Source: Opitutales bacterium
Lineage (GTDB): Bacteria > Verrucomicrobiota > Verrucomicrobiia > Opitutales > Oceanipulchritudinaceae
Reading direction: 5' to 3'
DNA length: 41,768 nucleotides
NCBI GenBank assembly: GCA_020831585.1
Contig: JAFIGE010000029.1
Span: forward strand, 1 to 41,768
The position numbers were made by a program, and so were the translations under genes. Under the pieces are notes generated by a model, which worked only from the letters and a program-made list of their open reading frames with translations, had not been told where the DNA came from and searched no databases. Positions 8,662 through 16,734 of the stretch are shown piece after piece. Position 1 is the first letter of the stretch. The number at the start of each line of letters is the position of its first letter.

Positions 8662-9033
8662 TCACGCAATCTCCAGGCATTCAAGCGCCTGGGGAACATT
8701 CGCAAACATCGGAATAAGCGTGTGGAGATTGGCCGTTCGCAACGATCGCTCCACCGACGGATTGGGCGATACGATGTGGAGCTTGGCGTGCTTGGTGTGG
8801 AGCGCCCGAGCCAGGCGGATGAGCAAGCGAACCCCGTCCTCATCCACCGACATCGTTTCCGAAAGGTCGAAGAAAACCGGACGCTGGGAGCGCAGACTGA
8901 GGTCCCGCAGGTTGAGTTCAGCATCCGACAAAGCATTTCCCTGAAGAGCCCCGGTGAGCCGGAGAACCAAAGCCTGCGACTCATCCCGAGCCACCTTGAT
9001 TTCGACCCCAGAGCTGACTGAATTTTGCGACAT
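8662..9033 (-). CDS. STAS-domain protein (anti-sigma factor antagonist-like)
   Basis: This 123-aa single STAS domain resembles SpoIIAA/RsbV-type regulators, which bind an anti-sigma kinase until phosphorylated on a conserved Ser. The core motif is PVFFDLSETMSVDEDGVRLL at about 52-71. Where SpoIIAA has Asp-Ser-Ser-Gly, this protein has Asp64-Glu65-Asp66-Gly67, so the phosphorylatable Ser is replaced by an acidic residue. The start at 9033 (MSQNS) was chosen because AGGGG lies six bases upstream on the minus strand; an in-frame start at 9051 would add six residues. No partner kinase or phosphatase gene lies nearby. It is convergent with sixA and divergent from the pseudouridine synthase gene. 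Confidence 0.8.
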   Translation of the reverse strand: MSQNSVSSGVEIKVARDESQALVLRLTGALQGNALSDAELNLRDLSLRSQRPVFFDLSETMSVDEDGVRLLIRLARALHTKHAKLHIVSPNPSVERSLRTANLHTLIPMFANVPQALECLEIA

Positions 9034-9106
9034 GACCCCTGCAATCTGCACAGGTTTTTTTGAGGGTAAAGCCTTAACAGGACTAAAGATTTCCTTTTAC
9101 AGCTTC

Positions 9107-9136
9107 TTGACGTTGTTTGCGGTCTTGCGGTTATCC
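9107..9136 (+). promoter_or_regulatory. Possible sigma-70-type promoter before the pseudouridine synthase
   Basis: TTGACG (9107-9112) and TTATCC (9131-9136) are separated by 18 bases and lie about 80 bases upstream of the 9217 start. The -35 is good and the -10 only fair. An AAGGG Shine-Dalgarno-like sequence directly precedes the gene start. Confidence 0.35.
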
Positions 9137-9216
9137 CCCGTTTTCAAGCGGAAAGTCTCCCCGATAAAGAGGTTTCGCATGTTAAAAATATCCAAAAGCA
9201 TGTAAGGGTTTCCCCT

Positions 9217-9990
9217 ATGTCTGAAATCGCCATTCCGCCTTCCTTTGGCCCGGAACCCCCGCTTATTGAAGCAGAGGAGTTGCCTTCATGGATTCTTTTG
9301 GAAGATGAGCGCCTGCTTGTCCTGAACAAGCCCGGGTGGGTGGTTTGCCATCCCTCAAAGAATGGTCCCTGGTCCAGTTTGGTGGGCGCGGCGCGGGAGT
9401 ATCTGGGCGGCGGGACGGTTCACCTGGTTAGCCGGCTCGACCGGGAGACAAGCGGCCTCATTGTTCTGGCGAAAGACCGTGGCATGGCGCGCCTTCTGCA
9501 GATGGCTTTGCAGGAGCGCGCTGTGGAGAAACGGTATCTCGCCGTTGTCGAGGGAGTTTGGGAGAAGCGCAGTGAGCTTTCCAAGGCCATCGAAGATGAT
9601 CCCGACACGCCCGTGGTGGTCAAGCAGCGCGTCGCGGTTGGGGGCGGGGGAACGAAGGCGCAAACGAGTTTTCTGCCCAGGGAAGCGGGTCCGAAGCACA
9701 CGCTGGTGGAGGTGATTCCGCACACCGGACGCAAACACCAGATCCGCGTGCACGCACAATTCGCGGGGCATCCGATTGTCGGGGATAAGCTCTACGGTCC
9801 GGATCCGCTCCTTTACCTGCGCTTCATCGAGTCCGGGTGGACGCCCGAACACGGCGCGCGGCTGGCGCACTTTCGACAGGCCCTGCACGCTTGGAAACTC
9901 ACCTTTCGCACCCGTGAGGGCGAATGGAGTTTTGAAGCACCCGAGCCGACCGATTTCACCCAACTATGGGCGCGACTGCGGGCTCAATGA
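9217..9990 (+). CDS. RluA-family RNA pseudouridine synthase
   Basis: This 257-aa enzyme isomerises specific uridines in rRNA or tRNA to pseudouridine. The catalytic motif is VSRLDRETSGLIVLAK with Asp75. The usual His of HRLD is replaced by Ser72. LVEVIPHTGRKHQIRVHAQ and HPIVGDKLYGPD are the other family motifs. There is no N-terminal S4 domain, so it resembles the short RluA/TruC type rather than RluC/D. The target base cannot be told from sequence. ATG 9217 is preceded by AAGGG eight bases upstream. The gene stands alone, convergent with the exosortase gene, with a REP-like element at its 3' end. Confidence 0.9.
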   Translation: MSEIAIPPSFGPEPPLIEAEELPSWILLEDERLLVLNKPGWVVCHPSKNGPWSSLVGAAREYLGGGTVHLVSRLDRETSGLIVLAKDRGMARLLQMALQERAVEKRYLAVVEGVWEKRSELSKAIEDDPDTPVVVKQRVAVGGGGTKAQTSFLPREAGPKHTLVEVIPHTGRKHQIRVHAQFAGHPIVGDKLYGPDPLLYLRFIESGWTPEHGARLAHFRQALHAWKLTFRTREGEWSFEAPEPTDFTQLWARLRAQ

Positions 9991-10003
9991 GCGCCGCGCA
10001 AAA

Positions 10004-10081
10004 GGAGTCCGGTCGATTCATCGCCGGGCCGCGAAGGGGGCGGCCCCGAATTTTCGAAGGCTGAGGGCGACAAGGGGGGCG
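10004..10081 (+). repeat. Dispersed REP-like element, copy A
   Basis: GGAG at 10004-10007 is followed by the imperfect palindrome TCCGG / CCGGG (10008-10012 and 10024-10028, one T-G wobble) around the loop sequence GATTCATC. The following 50 bases align with copy B at 30655, including the shared block AATTTTCGA. The tetranucleotide-plus-palindrome layout is that of bacterial REP elements. It lies between the convergent rluA-type and exosortase genes. Confidence 0.6.
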
Positions 10082-10164
10082 CACAAAATCTCGCTACGGC
10101 GATTCCGCAAGCGTCTTGCCGTCGCCGGGAGGGTAATCGGTGAACCGATGCGGGGTATTCTTGT

Positions 10165-11049
10165 TCAGGCCACTTTGAGATCTTTTGTGGCTCTGGTCGG
10201 TATGCGGAACCCCTGGATGAGCCACCAGATGAAAACCAGGCAACTGTAATACGTGATCGTGCCGACGATTTCGTGCATCAGATAATAGTTGTCGAGGCCG
10301 ACAACGGGCGCGAGCACCACGATGATTACGATGCGGATGAAGTTAAAGAGGATCCCGCAGATTCCCGCCGTAAAGACCAGGAGGGCTTTGTCGACGAGGG
10401 GAAGAGGGCGGTAAAGGACGAGGAGCATACTCAGGAGAAGACTCGCCGTGAGGACACCAAAACCGTTGCACTCAGGCGCCACCAGGAAGGGCTGGTCGTT
10501 CGCAAAAAGGAGGAGCTGGGGGCCGTCTTCATTGGAGAGCAGGCGCAGATCAATTTCCTTGCCCAGGAGACCGAGAAACCACCCCGATCCCTGCGCCGCG
10601 ACTCCCCGGAGGGGCCAGTCGAGCGCAGGCAGAAAGATCGCCAGCGCCGTGTAGGCGCCGAAGGCTCCGAGAAATGCCCCGACCACCCGGGCCATGGAAC
10701 GCCCGAGAAGGTAAAGAAGGAAGGAGGCGAGGGCAAGAATGAGGCTGGGAAAAGCGACGAAGGCCCACCCGGTGATCCACGTAAGAACGGCTCCGGCATA
10801 GGCGGCGGCCAGCAAACCCACCGCCGGTGCGCCGAAGTCCCAGTTCAGACGAAGGGAAATGCGCTGGTCGACGACGAGAAAAACCCCCGCCATCCCCAGT
10901 ACAACGAAGGCGTGGCGCAGTTGCTCCTCCGCGAGGGTTCGCCCCGTCAGCCAGTGCAAAATGGGCAAGAAAGTGAAAAAGGTCGCCGCGTAGATGAGCA
11001 GCGGTATCCATTCCCGCTGAAGAAATGCTGTAGTTTTGTTTGGAGACAT
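10165..11049 (-). CDS. Exosortase/archaeosortase-family transpeptidase
   Basis: This 294-aa membrane protein has about eight hydrophobic segments. The three family-defining catalytic residues are visible: Cys194 in APECNGFG, Arg239 in FNFIRI and His259 in YLMHEIVG. Exosortases are thought to cleave C-terminal PEP-CTERM signals of exported proteins and attach them to the cell surface. Two such proteins lie about 11 kb away (21864 and 23114), with IPEP motifs rather than the VPDSG motif linked to XrtC. I therefore leave the subfamily open. The length is typical of stand-alone exosortases. It lies downstream of the FAD oxidoreductase gene on the same strand after 97 bases, so cotranscription is possible. 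Confidence 0.9.
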   Translation of the reverse strand: MSPNKTTAFLQREWIPLLIYAATFFTFLPILHWLTGRTLAEEQLRHAFVVLGMAGVFLVVDQRISLRLNWDFGAPAVGLLAAAYAGAVLTWITGWAFVAFPSLILALASFLLYLLGRSMARVVGAFLGAFGAYTALAIFLPALDWPLRGVAAQGSGWFLGLLGKEIDLRLLSNEDGPQLLLFANDQPFLVAPECNGFGVLTASLLLSMLLVLYRPLPLVDKALLVFTAGICGILFNFIRIVIIVVLAPVVGLDNYYLMHEIVGTITYYSCLVFIWWLIQGFRIPTRATKDLKVA

Positions 11050-11146
11050 TAGGAGGCGCGTGAGGGTTTGCGAAAGAGCCTGCCTACCGGACTATCGGGC
11101 AATCGAATTATTCCCGCCCCATTGCGCGAAAGGAGGGAGCGGGTCT

Positions 11147-12625
11147 TCACGCCAAAGACACCTTGGCTTCTTCAAAGAGAAACTTGTCCACGCGGTTGGC
11201 GGTGATAACGCCGTAGTTGATCGTGCCGAGCCAACCGGACATGATAATCCCCACGGAGCCCGCGTGGAAGAGGCCGGGCAATTGGTCGGGCAGGTCCTGG
11301 GAGACTTTGAGGCCCTCGAATTTGGTCCCGAAAGAAGTCCCGCCTATGTGCCGGGTGTAGCGGTTGACGGTGAGGGGCGTCGCTGCTTCGAGGTGTTCGA
11401 TCTTTTCCGACACCCCGGGGATGAGTTTCTCCAAAGCGGCCACCGCCCCATCAATGAGGACCTGTTTCTCTTTCTCGTAGGTGGCGTCGTCGAGGTGAGC
11501 CCAGTCTTCCCAGCGCGCGTTGATGGAGGCCACAATGGCATAGCGCGGTTGCTTTTGGTGGGGACGGGTGTCGGGGTAATAAAAGGAAAAGGTGCGGCTG
11601 CTGGTGCGCATGCCGGTCAGTTCTTCCATGGAAAAGTGTTCCGCCTCCGAGGTGAAGACGAGATCGCCGCAAAAGGGGATGGATTCTCCCTTGCGCAGGC
11701 CCATGTAGACTTGGCAGGAACTCGTGTTGACCCGCACTTTTTCCGCTTCCTCGACAAAGGCCGGGGCAAACCGCGCTTTCCCCGCAAGCCGAAGGATGGT
11801 GTTCTTGATGTTGGCGTTGGAGACGACCGCGCGGCAGCGGATGGTGCGCGGCGGGTGGGTCTCCCCGGTATTTTGGCTTTGTGCCACCACACCGGTTACG
11901 CGCTCGCGACCGTCGGGCACCGGTTCGGTGAGGATTTCCCGCACAAGCGCGCATTTGCGCACTTCGGCCCCGTTGCCGCGCAGCTCCTCCACCATTTTCG
12001 TGATGAGCGTATCCGTGCCACCTTTGAAGATGTAGACGCCCTTGCTCATGAAGTTGGAAAAAACAATGCCGTAGGTGATCGCCGGATCCTCCATGGAGGA
12101 TCCGTTGGCGTAGGAAATCGGCTCCATGAGGAGGCGGTGCACATCGTTTCGCCCGGGAAAGAACTCCTCGAACATCTCGCCCGTGGTCTGGCGGTCGTCA
12201 TCGTAGAAGTTCATCTTCCGCAAGTGGTCGTAGAAAGCCTCCACGCGTTCCCGCTCCAGTCCGAAAACGTTCACGAGCTTTTCCGTGAAGTCGCTGCGGT
12301 CGAAGGTCGTTTGGATGTTCATCTGCGGATTGATGAACCGCACGTCGCTCAATTGATGGATGCGCTCGGCGATCTCACGCGACCAGTATTTCCGGCAAGA
12401 CTTGATCATCCCCACAGGAAACCCGTGCAGGGAAATGTCGAAGATGTGCCCGCCGGGCCGCTTGAACCATGTGGCGAGTCCGCCAAATTGATAATGGTGC
12501 TCCAACACAAGGACGCGGTGCCCTGCCTTCGCGAGGCAGTTTGCGCTTGTGAGGCCGCCCAAGCCGCTTCCGATTACGATCACATCGTAATCTTCCGCGA
12601 CACCTTCCAACCAATCTTTTGCCAT
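11147..12625 (-). CDS. CrtI-like FAD-dependent oxidoreductase (phytoene desaturase / retinol saturase type)
   Basis: This 492-aa flavoprotein has an N-terminal Rossmann motif [14 protein letters not shown] (residues 15-28) and the family motif [12 protein letters not shown]. The late motif [20 protein letters not shown] positions FAD and is typical of carotenoid desaturases and retinol saturases. The product acts on an unknown, probably long polyunsaturated, lipid. No carotenoid synthesis genes are seen in the window. The start at 12625 (MAKDW) was preferred to one 11 codons upstream because alignment to the family begins near it. The exosortase gene follows on the same strand. A link to the polyketide operon at 15 kb is conceivable but unsupported. 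Confidence 0.8.
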   Translation of the reverse strand: MAKDWLEGVAEDYDVIVIGSGLGGLTSANCLAKAGHRVLVLEHHYQFGGLATWFKRPGGHIFDISLHGFPVGMIKSCRKYWSREIAERIHQLSDVRFINPQMNIQTTFDRSDFTEKLVNVFGLERERVEAFYDHLRKMNFYDDDRQTTGEMFEEFFPGRNDVHRLLMEPISYANGSSMEDPAITYGIVFSNFMSKGVYIFKGGTDTLITKMVEELRGNGAEVRKCALVREILTEPVPDGRERVTGVVAQSQNTGETHPPRTIRCRAVVSNANIKNTILRLAGKARFAPAFVEEAEKVRVNTSSCQVYMGLRKGESIPFCGDLVFTSEAEHFSMEELTGMRTSSRTFSFYYPDTRPHQKQPRYAIVASINARWEDWAHLDDATYEKEKQVLIDGAVAALEKLIPGVSEKIEHLEAATPLTVNRYTRHIGGTSFGTKFEGLKVSQDLPDQLPGLFHAGSVGIIMSGWLGTINYGVITANRVDKFLFEEAKVSLA

Positions 12626-12707
12626 ACGTCGGAGAAAGCTGCACAGGCCCCGCCCCACCGCAAACCCGAAAAGCGTATTGACTTGAGCCGGTCCTGGCGG
12701 CCAAAAA

Positions 12708-13403
12708 GTGGACTGTGTGAGCGGCTACCTCTTCTTTCTCTACATTGTGGGGATGATTTTGGTCCCTTTGGCGGCCTTTCTTTTTGTCCTCTACGCCATC
12801 CAGCGGGTGCAAAAGGGTGGGGGCGCGTCCAAACCGGGACCGATGGAGGCGCTTGCCAAATCGCTGGGTTTGGGCACGGGCGGCGGAGATCCCTATCTGC
12901 CGAATACCCCGCTCCTGCGTGTTTTTCGCCGACCGGTTCAGGTGGAGGGCGATCTTTCGGGTTTTCGCGTTCTCATTCGCAAATACACCCAGGGTTCGGG
13001 AAAGAACCAAAGCACCTACACGGAGAGCGTGGTTTCCTTCCGAACACCGCTCCCTTTTCGTTTCACGCTTTCGCTGGAATCGCTCTTCACCCGAATTGGC
13101 AAATCTCTTGGCCTGCGGGATATCCCCACCGGGGATCCGTTCTTCGACGAGCGGTTCTATCTGCGGGGCAATGATCCTGAAAAAGTGCGCCTGGCCCTCT
13201 TTCCGGAGATTCGTGAGCGGCTCTTGGCCTGGCAACGCACACACAAAGCGGGCGGCTCTTTCGAGGCGCGGGATGCGGCTATCCGCTACTACGAGCAAGG
13301 CTCCCTAAGCCGACCCGGCGACATACGCCGATTTGAAGAGGTGACCCGTATCCTCGTGGAGCTCGCCGAAATTTTGGATGTTCTCGGCAGCATGGATACC
13401 TGA
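12708..13403 (+). CDS. Membrane-anchored protein of unknown function
   Basis: I do not recognise this 231-aa protein. It starts with GTG at 12708 (an alternative GTG is at 12717). It has one strong N-terminal membrane segment (about residues 7-34, [20 protein letters not shown]), a Gly-rich linker, and a soluble domain of about 170 residues with [13 protein letters not shown] and [12 protein letters not shown]. The C terminus is helical. The pattern suggests a single-pass protein with its soluble domain in the cytoplasm, but topology is uncertain. It is divergent from the FAD oxidoreductase and convergent with the dipeptidase gene. Its protein-like composition and filled intergenic space support a real gene. 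Confidence 0.7.
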   Translation: MDCVSGYLFFLYIVGMILVPLAAFLFVLYAIQRVQKGGGASKPGPMEALAKSLGLGTGGGDPYLPNTPLLRVFRRPVQVEGDLSGFRVLIRKYTQGSGKNQSTYTESVVSFRTPLPFRFTLSLESLFTRIGKSLGLRDIPTGDPFFDERFYLRGNDPEKVRLALFPEIRERLLAWQRTHKAGGSFEARDAAIRYYEQGSLSRPGDIRRFEEVTRILVELAEILDVLGSMDT

Positions 13404-13454
13404 ACGAGTTTCGCGCGGATTATTCCGGCGACGGGTTGGCGCACCCTTCACCCG

Positions 13455-14825
13455 CTACGCCTTGGCCACGGCGCGCAGGATCGCCTCGCTCACATCGATC
13501 CCTTTGGCGAACATACCGAGGTCAAAACTCTCATTGGGCGCATGCAGATTGTCTTCGGGGGTGAACATGCCGAGCATGATCGAGTCCATCCCGAGCACGC
13601 GCTGGAGGTCGCCGATGATGGGCACGCTGCCTCCCTCGCGCAGATAGAGCGGGGCGTTGCCAAAGGCGGCGCGCACAGCGTCATCCGCCGCCCGAAAGGC
13701 GCGCGCCAAAACCGGCGATTGGTCCGCCGGGGTATCCGACCGGTCGGGCGGCACAACGCGGTAGGGCGGCCCACTGTGCCCCGGTTCGATGTGGAGGCGC
13801 ACGGTTGGGGGGCAGCGGTCCTTGAGCGTCGCAATCACCGCCGCTTCCACTGCTTTCGGGTCTTGCCCGGCAACGAGACGGCAGGAGATTTTCGCAAAAG
13901 CCCGCGAGGGGATAATGGTTTTCGAGCCCTCGCCCTGATAGCCGCCGCCCATACCATTGATTTCCAGAGTGGGCCAGAAACGCGTCGCTTCAAGAGCCGT
14001 GTAACCCGGATGCAAGGGGAGGGAGGGGACGCCCAGGCGCGCCGCCATGGCCGCCTCGCTCTCATCCAGGTGCGCCAGCTCGGCTCGTTCCCATGCCTCC
14101 GGCGATGTCACGCCATCATAAAAGCCGGGCACGTTCACCTGCCCGTCGGCATTGTGCAGGGTGGCGCACAACCGCGCCAAAACGGTCGCCGGGTTGGCCA
14201 CCGCTCCGCCGAAGATGCCGGAGTGCAGATCCGACCTGGGACCCTCCACCACCACGTCGAGGCAGATGATTCCGCGCAACCCCGTGGTGATGGCCAGTTG
14301 CTCCGTGCTCGGACTCATCGTGTCGGAGAGCAGAACAAAATCCCCCTTCAGGCGATGGGCCTGTTTGCTGAGAAACGTTGCGAAACTGGGGCTGCCGATC
14401 TCCTCCTCCCCCTCAATGAGAAAGGTTAGCCGCAGGGGCAGATCCGGTTGGGCTTCGAGCAGCCTCGCCGCTGCGGCGATATGCACCATCATCGGACCCT
14501 TGTTGTCCGCCGCGCCCCGCCCAAAGAGGCGCCCGTCCTGAACGACGGGATCGAACGGCGGCGTGCTCCAGAGTTCGAGCGGATCAGCCGGTTGCACATC
14601 GTAGTGGCCGTAGATGAGGACGTGAGGCCACTCCGCCGGACCCTCGCGCCTCGCCAGCACGATGGGGTGTTTGGCCGTCGGCACGGTCTCCACGGCGAGG
14701 CCCATGCCCGCAAGCAGGCCCGAAATATGCTCGCGCGCCCCCCGCATGCCCGCCTCTGCACGGGAGTCTGTGGAAATACTTGGATGGCGGATAAATTCCC
14801 GCACCGCTTCAACTGGATCAAACAT
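13455..14825 (-). CDS. M20-family metallodipeptidase
   Basis: This 456-aa zinc peptidase is of the M20/ArgE-DapE superfamily, closest in pattern to carnosinase-like dipeptidases. The metal-binding motifs are all present: GHYDVQP (His74, Asp76), GRGAADNKGP (Asp108), EGEEEIGS (Glu141/Glu142), LLSDT (Asp168) and a late PEDNLHAPNE carrying the last His. The dimerisation domain contains DLHSGIFGG. It probably hydrolyses dipeptides in the cytoplasm, since no signal peptide is seen. The ATG at 14825 starts at MFDPVEAVREF, normal for the family. It is divergent from the methyltransferase operon. Confidence 0.9.
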   Translation of the reverse strand: MFDPVEAVREFIRHPSISTDSRAEAGMRGAREHISGLLAGMGLAVETVPTAKHPIVLARREGPAEWPHVLIYGHYDVQPADPLELWSTPPFDPVVQDGRLFGRGAADNKGPMMVHIAAAARLLEAQPDLPLRLTFLIEGEEEIGSPSFATFLSKQAHRLKGDFVLLSDTMSPSTEQLAITTGLRGIICLDVVVEGPRSDLHSGIFGGAVANPATVLARLCATLHNADGQVNVPGFYDGVTSPEAWERAELAHLDESEAAMAARLGVPSLPLHPGYTALEATRFWPTLEINGMGGGYQGEGSKTIIPSRAFAKISCRLVAGQDPKAVEAAVIATLKDRCPPTVRLHIEPGHSGPPYRVVPPDRSDTPADQSPVLARAFRAADDAVRAAFGNAPLYLREGGSVPIIGDLQRVLGMDSIMLGMFTPEDNLHAPNESFDLGMFAKGIDVSEAILRAVAKA

Positions 14826-15023
14826 GCCACGGATTCAGTCGATCAACTGGCTATTTGGCAAGCGCCGCCCGCAATCGCCCCCGCTGTCGGGCGTGATTGA
14901 AGGCGCGATTTTGTTGAAGTTCCGGACTTCGGCGAGCTCAGTCGAGGCGCTTTAGCTTCAAAATGGATTCACAGCTTTGCGGGACAGGTTGACGCAGGCG
15001 CGAATCGCGGGAGACTTTTGGGA

Positions 15024-15692
15024 ATGATCCCCCGCCGCGTCTTTCCGGAATTGCTCGACTCGTTGGAAGAAGGGGATCCGGCAGCCTTGCGAAACCGCCG
15101 GGATCTGCGCCGCCTGAATGCGGTCATGGGCAACCATCGATGGCTTTGCCGCCAGTTGGAGCGGTTGGTGCGGCCGGGCGACCGGGTGCTTGAGCTGGGC
15201 GCGGGAGATGGGGTGCTCCTGCGCAAACTGGACGCCCGTCTGCGGGGGCGGGGAGTCACCCTGAGCGGTCTCGACCGGTGCGCCTCACCCATCGGGTTGC
15301 CTGCCGGCGTGAACTGGATTCGAGCTGACTTGCTGGAGTTCGAGGGGTGGGCGGATTACTCTGTCGTCGTGGTCAATTTGCTTCTGCATCAGTTCGAGGA
15401 TGACGCGTTGCGCGGCTTGGGTTTGCGCATGGGCGCGTCGGCGCGGTGTGTGTTGGGCAACGAAACGGTGCGGGGTCGGTGGCACGGCTTTATGGCACGG
15501 GCTTCCTATCTTTTGGGGATGGGGCCGGTGAGCCGCCACGATGCGGTGGTGAGCGTGCGAGCGGGTTTTCGCCCGGGTGAACTGCGGCAATTGCTTGGCT
15601 GGACGGAGGGTCGGTGGCGCGTGGAGGAGCATGTTTCCCTGCTCAGCGCCCTGCGCTTTTGCGCGCGGCGGGAGGATGAAAGAGGGCCATGA
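15024..15692 (+). CDS. Class I SAM-dependent methyltransferase, first gene of the type III PKS operon
   Basis: This 222-aa methyltransferase has the SAM-binding motif RVLELGAGDGVLL (about 54-66) and a later acidic motif IRADLLEFEG. A UbiE-like hydrophobic region with VVVNLLLHQFEDDAL follows. ATG 15024 is preferred to TTG 15018, two codons upstream. It overlaps the FAD oxidoreductase gene by four bases (ATGA) and that gene nearly abuts the type III PKS, so the three form a tight operon. I infer that it methylates the polyketide product or a quinone made from it. The substrate cannot be read from sequence. Confidence 0.85.
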   Translation: MIPRRVFPELLDSLEEGDPAALRNRRDLRRLNAVMGNHRWLCRQLERLVRPGDRVLELGAGDGVLLRKLDARLRGRGVTLSGLDRCASPIGLPAGVNWIRADLLEFEGWADYSVVVVNLLLHQFEDDALRGLGLRMGASARCVLGNETVRGRWHGFMARASYLLGMGPVSRHDAVVSVRAGFRPGELRQLLGWTEGRWRVEEHVSLLSALRFCARREDERGP

Positions 15693-16732
15693 AGCGCCCG
15701 GTAACGATTGTGGGCGGGGGTGTGGCGGGGCTGGCGCTGGGGGTGCGGTTGCGCGAGCGCGGGGTCGGGGTGGTTCTTCATGAAGCGGGGAGCTATCCGC
15801 GCCACCGGGTGTGCGGCGAGTTTTTTGCCGGACAGGGGGAAGCTTATTTGCGGCGTTTGGGGGTGGTCGCGGAGACCGATGGACTGCCCCGGCACAGCGT
15901 TTCCCATTGGCAACGGGGGAGCGGTAAAACGGTTTCCATGAAGCTACCGCAGGGGGCGCTGGGGCTCTCCCGTCATCGGTTGGATCGCGATCTGGCGGCG
16001 CGTTTTGAGAGGCTGGGTGGCGACTTGCGGGCGGGCTCGCGACTGCCGGAGAAGGCGGGGGGGCGGCCCGGCGTGGTTTGGGCGGCGGGGCGGGCTCCGG
16101 ATCCGCGCAGCCGCTGGGTCGGGTTGAAGGCGCATACGCTGCGGGCCGATCATCCGGAGGGTCTCGAAGTTCACTTCGGTGAGGGTGCCTATGTCGGCGT
16201 GTCGGCGGTGGAAGGGGATCGCCTGAATGTGTGCGGGCTCTTTCGAAAGCGTGAATGGGGTCGCGTGAAAAAGGAAGCGGCGCTTCCGCGGGCCCTCGAA
16301 GTGGCCGGGCTGGGGGCGCTCGCGGAGCGGGTTGCCCGACTCGGGTTGGATGAGGCGAGCTTCTCGGCGGTGAGCGGTTTACGCTTGGGTTGGCGGGGCC
16401 TGCCAGCGGACCGCATACACCTGGGCGATGCGCTTGCGGTGATCCCTCCCTTTACGGGAGACGGCATGAGCCTCGCGCTGGAGAGCGCGTTCCTTGTCGA
16501 AGAGCCCCTGGTTGCCTACGCGGAGGGGAAGTTGGATTGGGCGGCGTGCGTTGGCGGGAGCAACCGTTTGCTGCGGGTGCGCTTGGCGGGGCGCTGCCGG
16601 CGGGCGGCCTGGTTGCACCCGCTCCTGCTCAATCCTTTCGGTCAGCGGATGTTGCTTTTGGCCGCGCGCGGGGGTTGTTTGCCCTTTCGCTCTCTTCACC
16701 GACTCACGCACGGAACCGCCCCCGCCCATTGA
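15689..16732 (+). CDS. FAD-dependent oxidoreductase of the type III PKS operon
   Basis: This 347-aa flavoprotein belongs to the geranylgeranyl-reductase / aromatic-hydroxylase-like group. The N-terminal dinucleotide motif is VTIVGGGVAGLALGVRL (5-21), with RHRVCGEFF after it. The FAD-phosphate motif LGDALAVIPPFTGDGMSLAL lies near residue 250. It probably oxidises or hydroxylates the alkylresorcinol- or pyrone-like product of the neighbouring synthase; this is inference from the operon. Start and stop are tightly packed between the methyltransferase (4-base overlap) and the synthase (2-base gap). The coding strand is strikingly G-rich here. Confidence 0.85.
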   Translation: MKRPVTIVGGGVAGLALGVRLRERGVGVVLHEAGSYPRHRVCGEFFAGQGEAYLRRLGVVAETDGLPRHSVSHWQRGSGKTVSMKLPQGALGLSRHRLDRDLAARFERLGGDLRAGSRLPEKAGGRPGVVWAAGRAPDPRSRWVGLKAHTLRADHPEGLEVHFGEGAYVGVSAVEGDRLNVCGLFRKREWGRVKKEAALPRALEVAGLGALAERVARLGLDEASFSAVSGLRLGWRGLPADRIHLGDALAVIPPFTGDGMSLALESAFLVEEPLVAYAEGKLDWAACVGGSNRLLRVRLAGRCRRAAWLHPLLLNPFGQRMLLLAARGGCLPFRSLHRLTHGTAPAH

Positions 16733-16734
16733 CG

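Noticed and set aside
11036-13174. Very long plus-strand open frame
   Set aside because: It is antisense to the FAD oxidoreductase, has no recognisable motif and is the type of shadow frame that GC-rich genes produce.
16390-16734. Upstream extension of the type III PKS frame
   Set aside because: It lies inside the oxidoreductase gene in another frame, and the conserved synthase start is at 16735.
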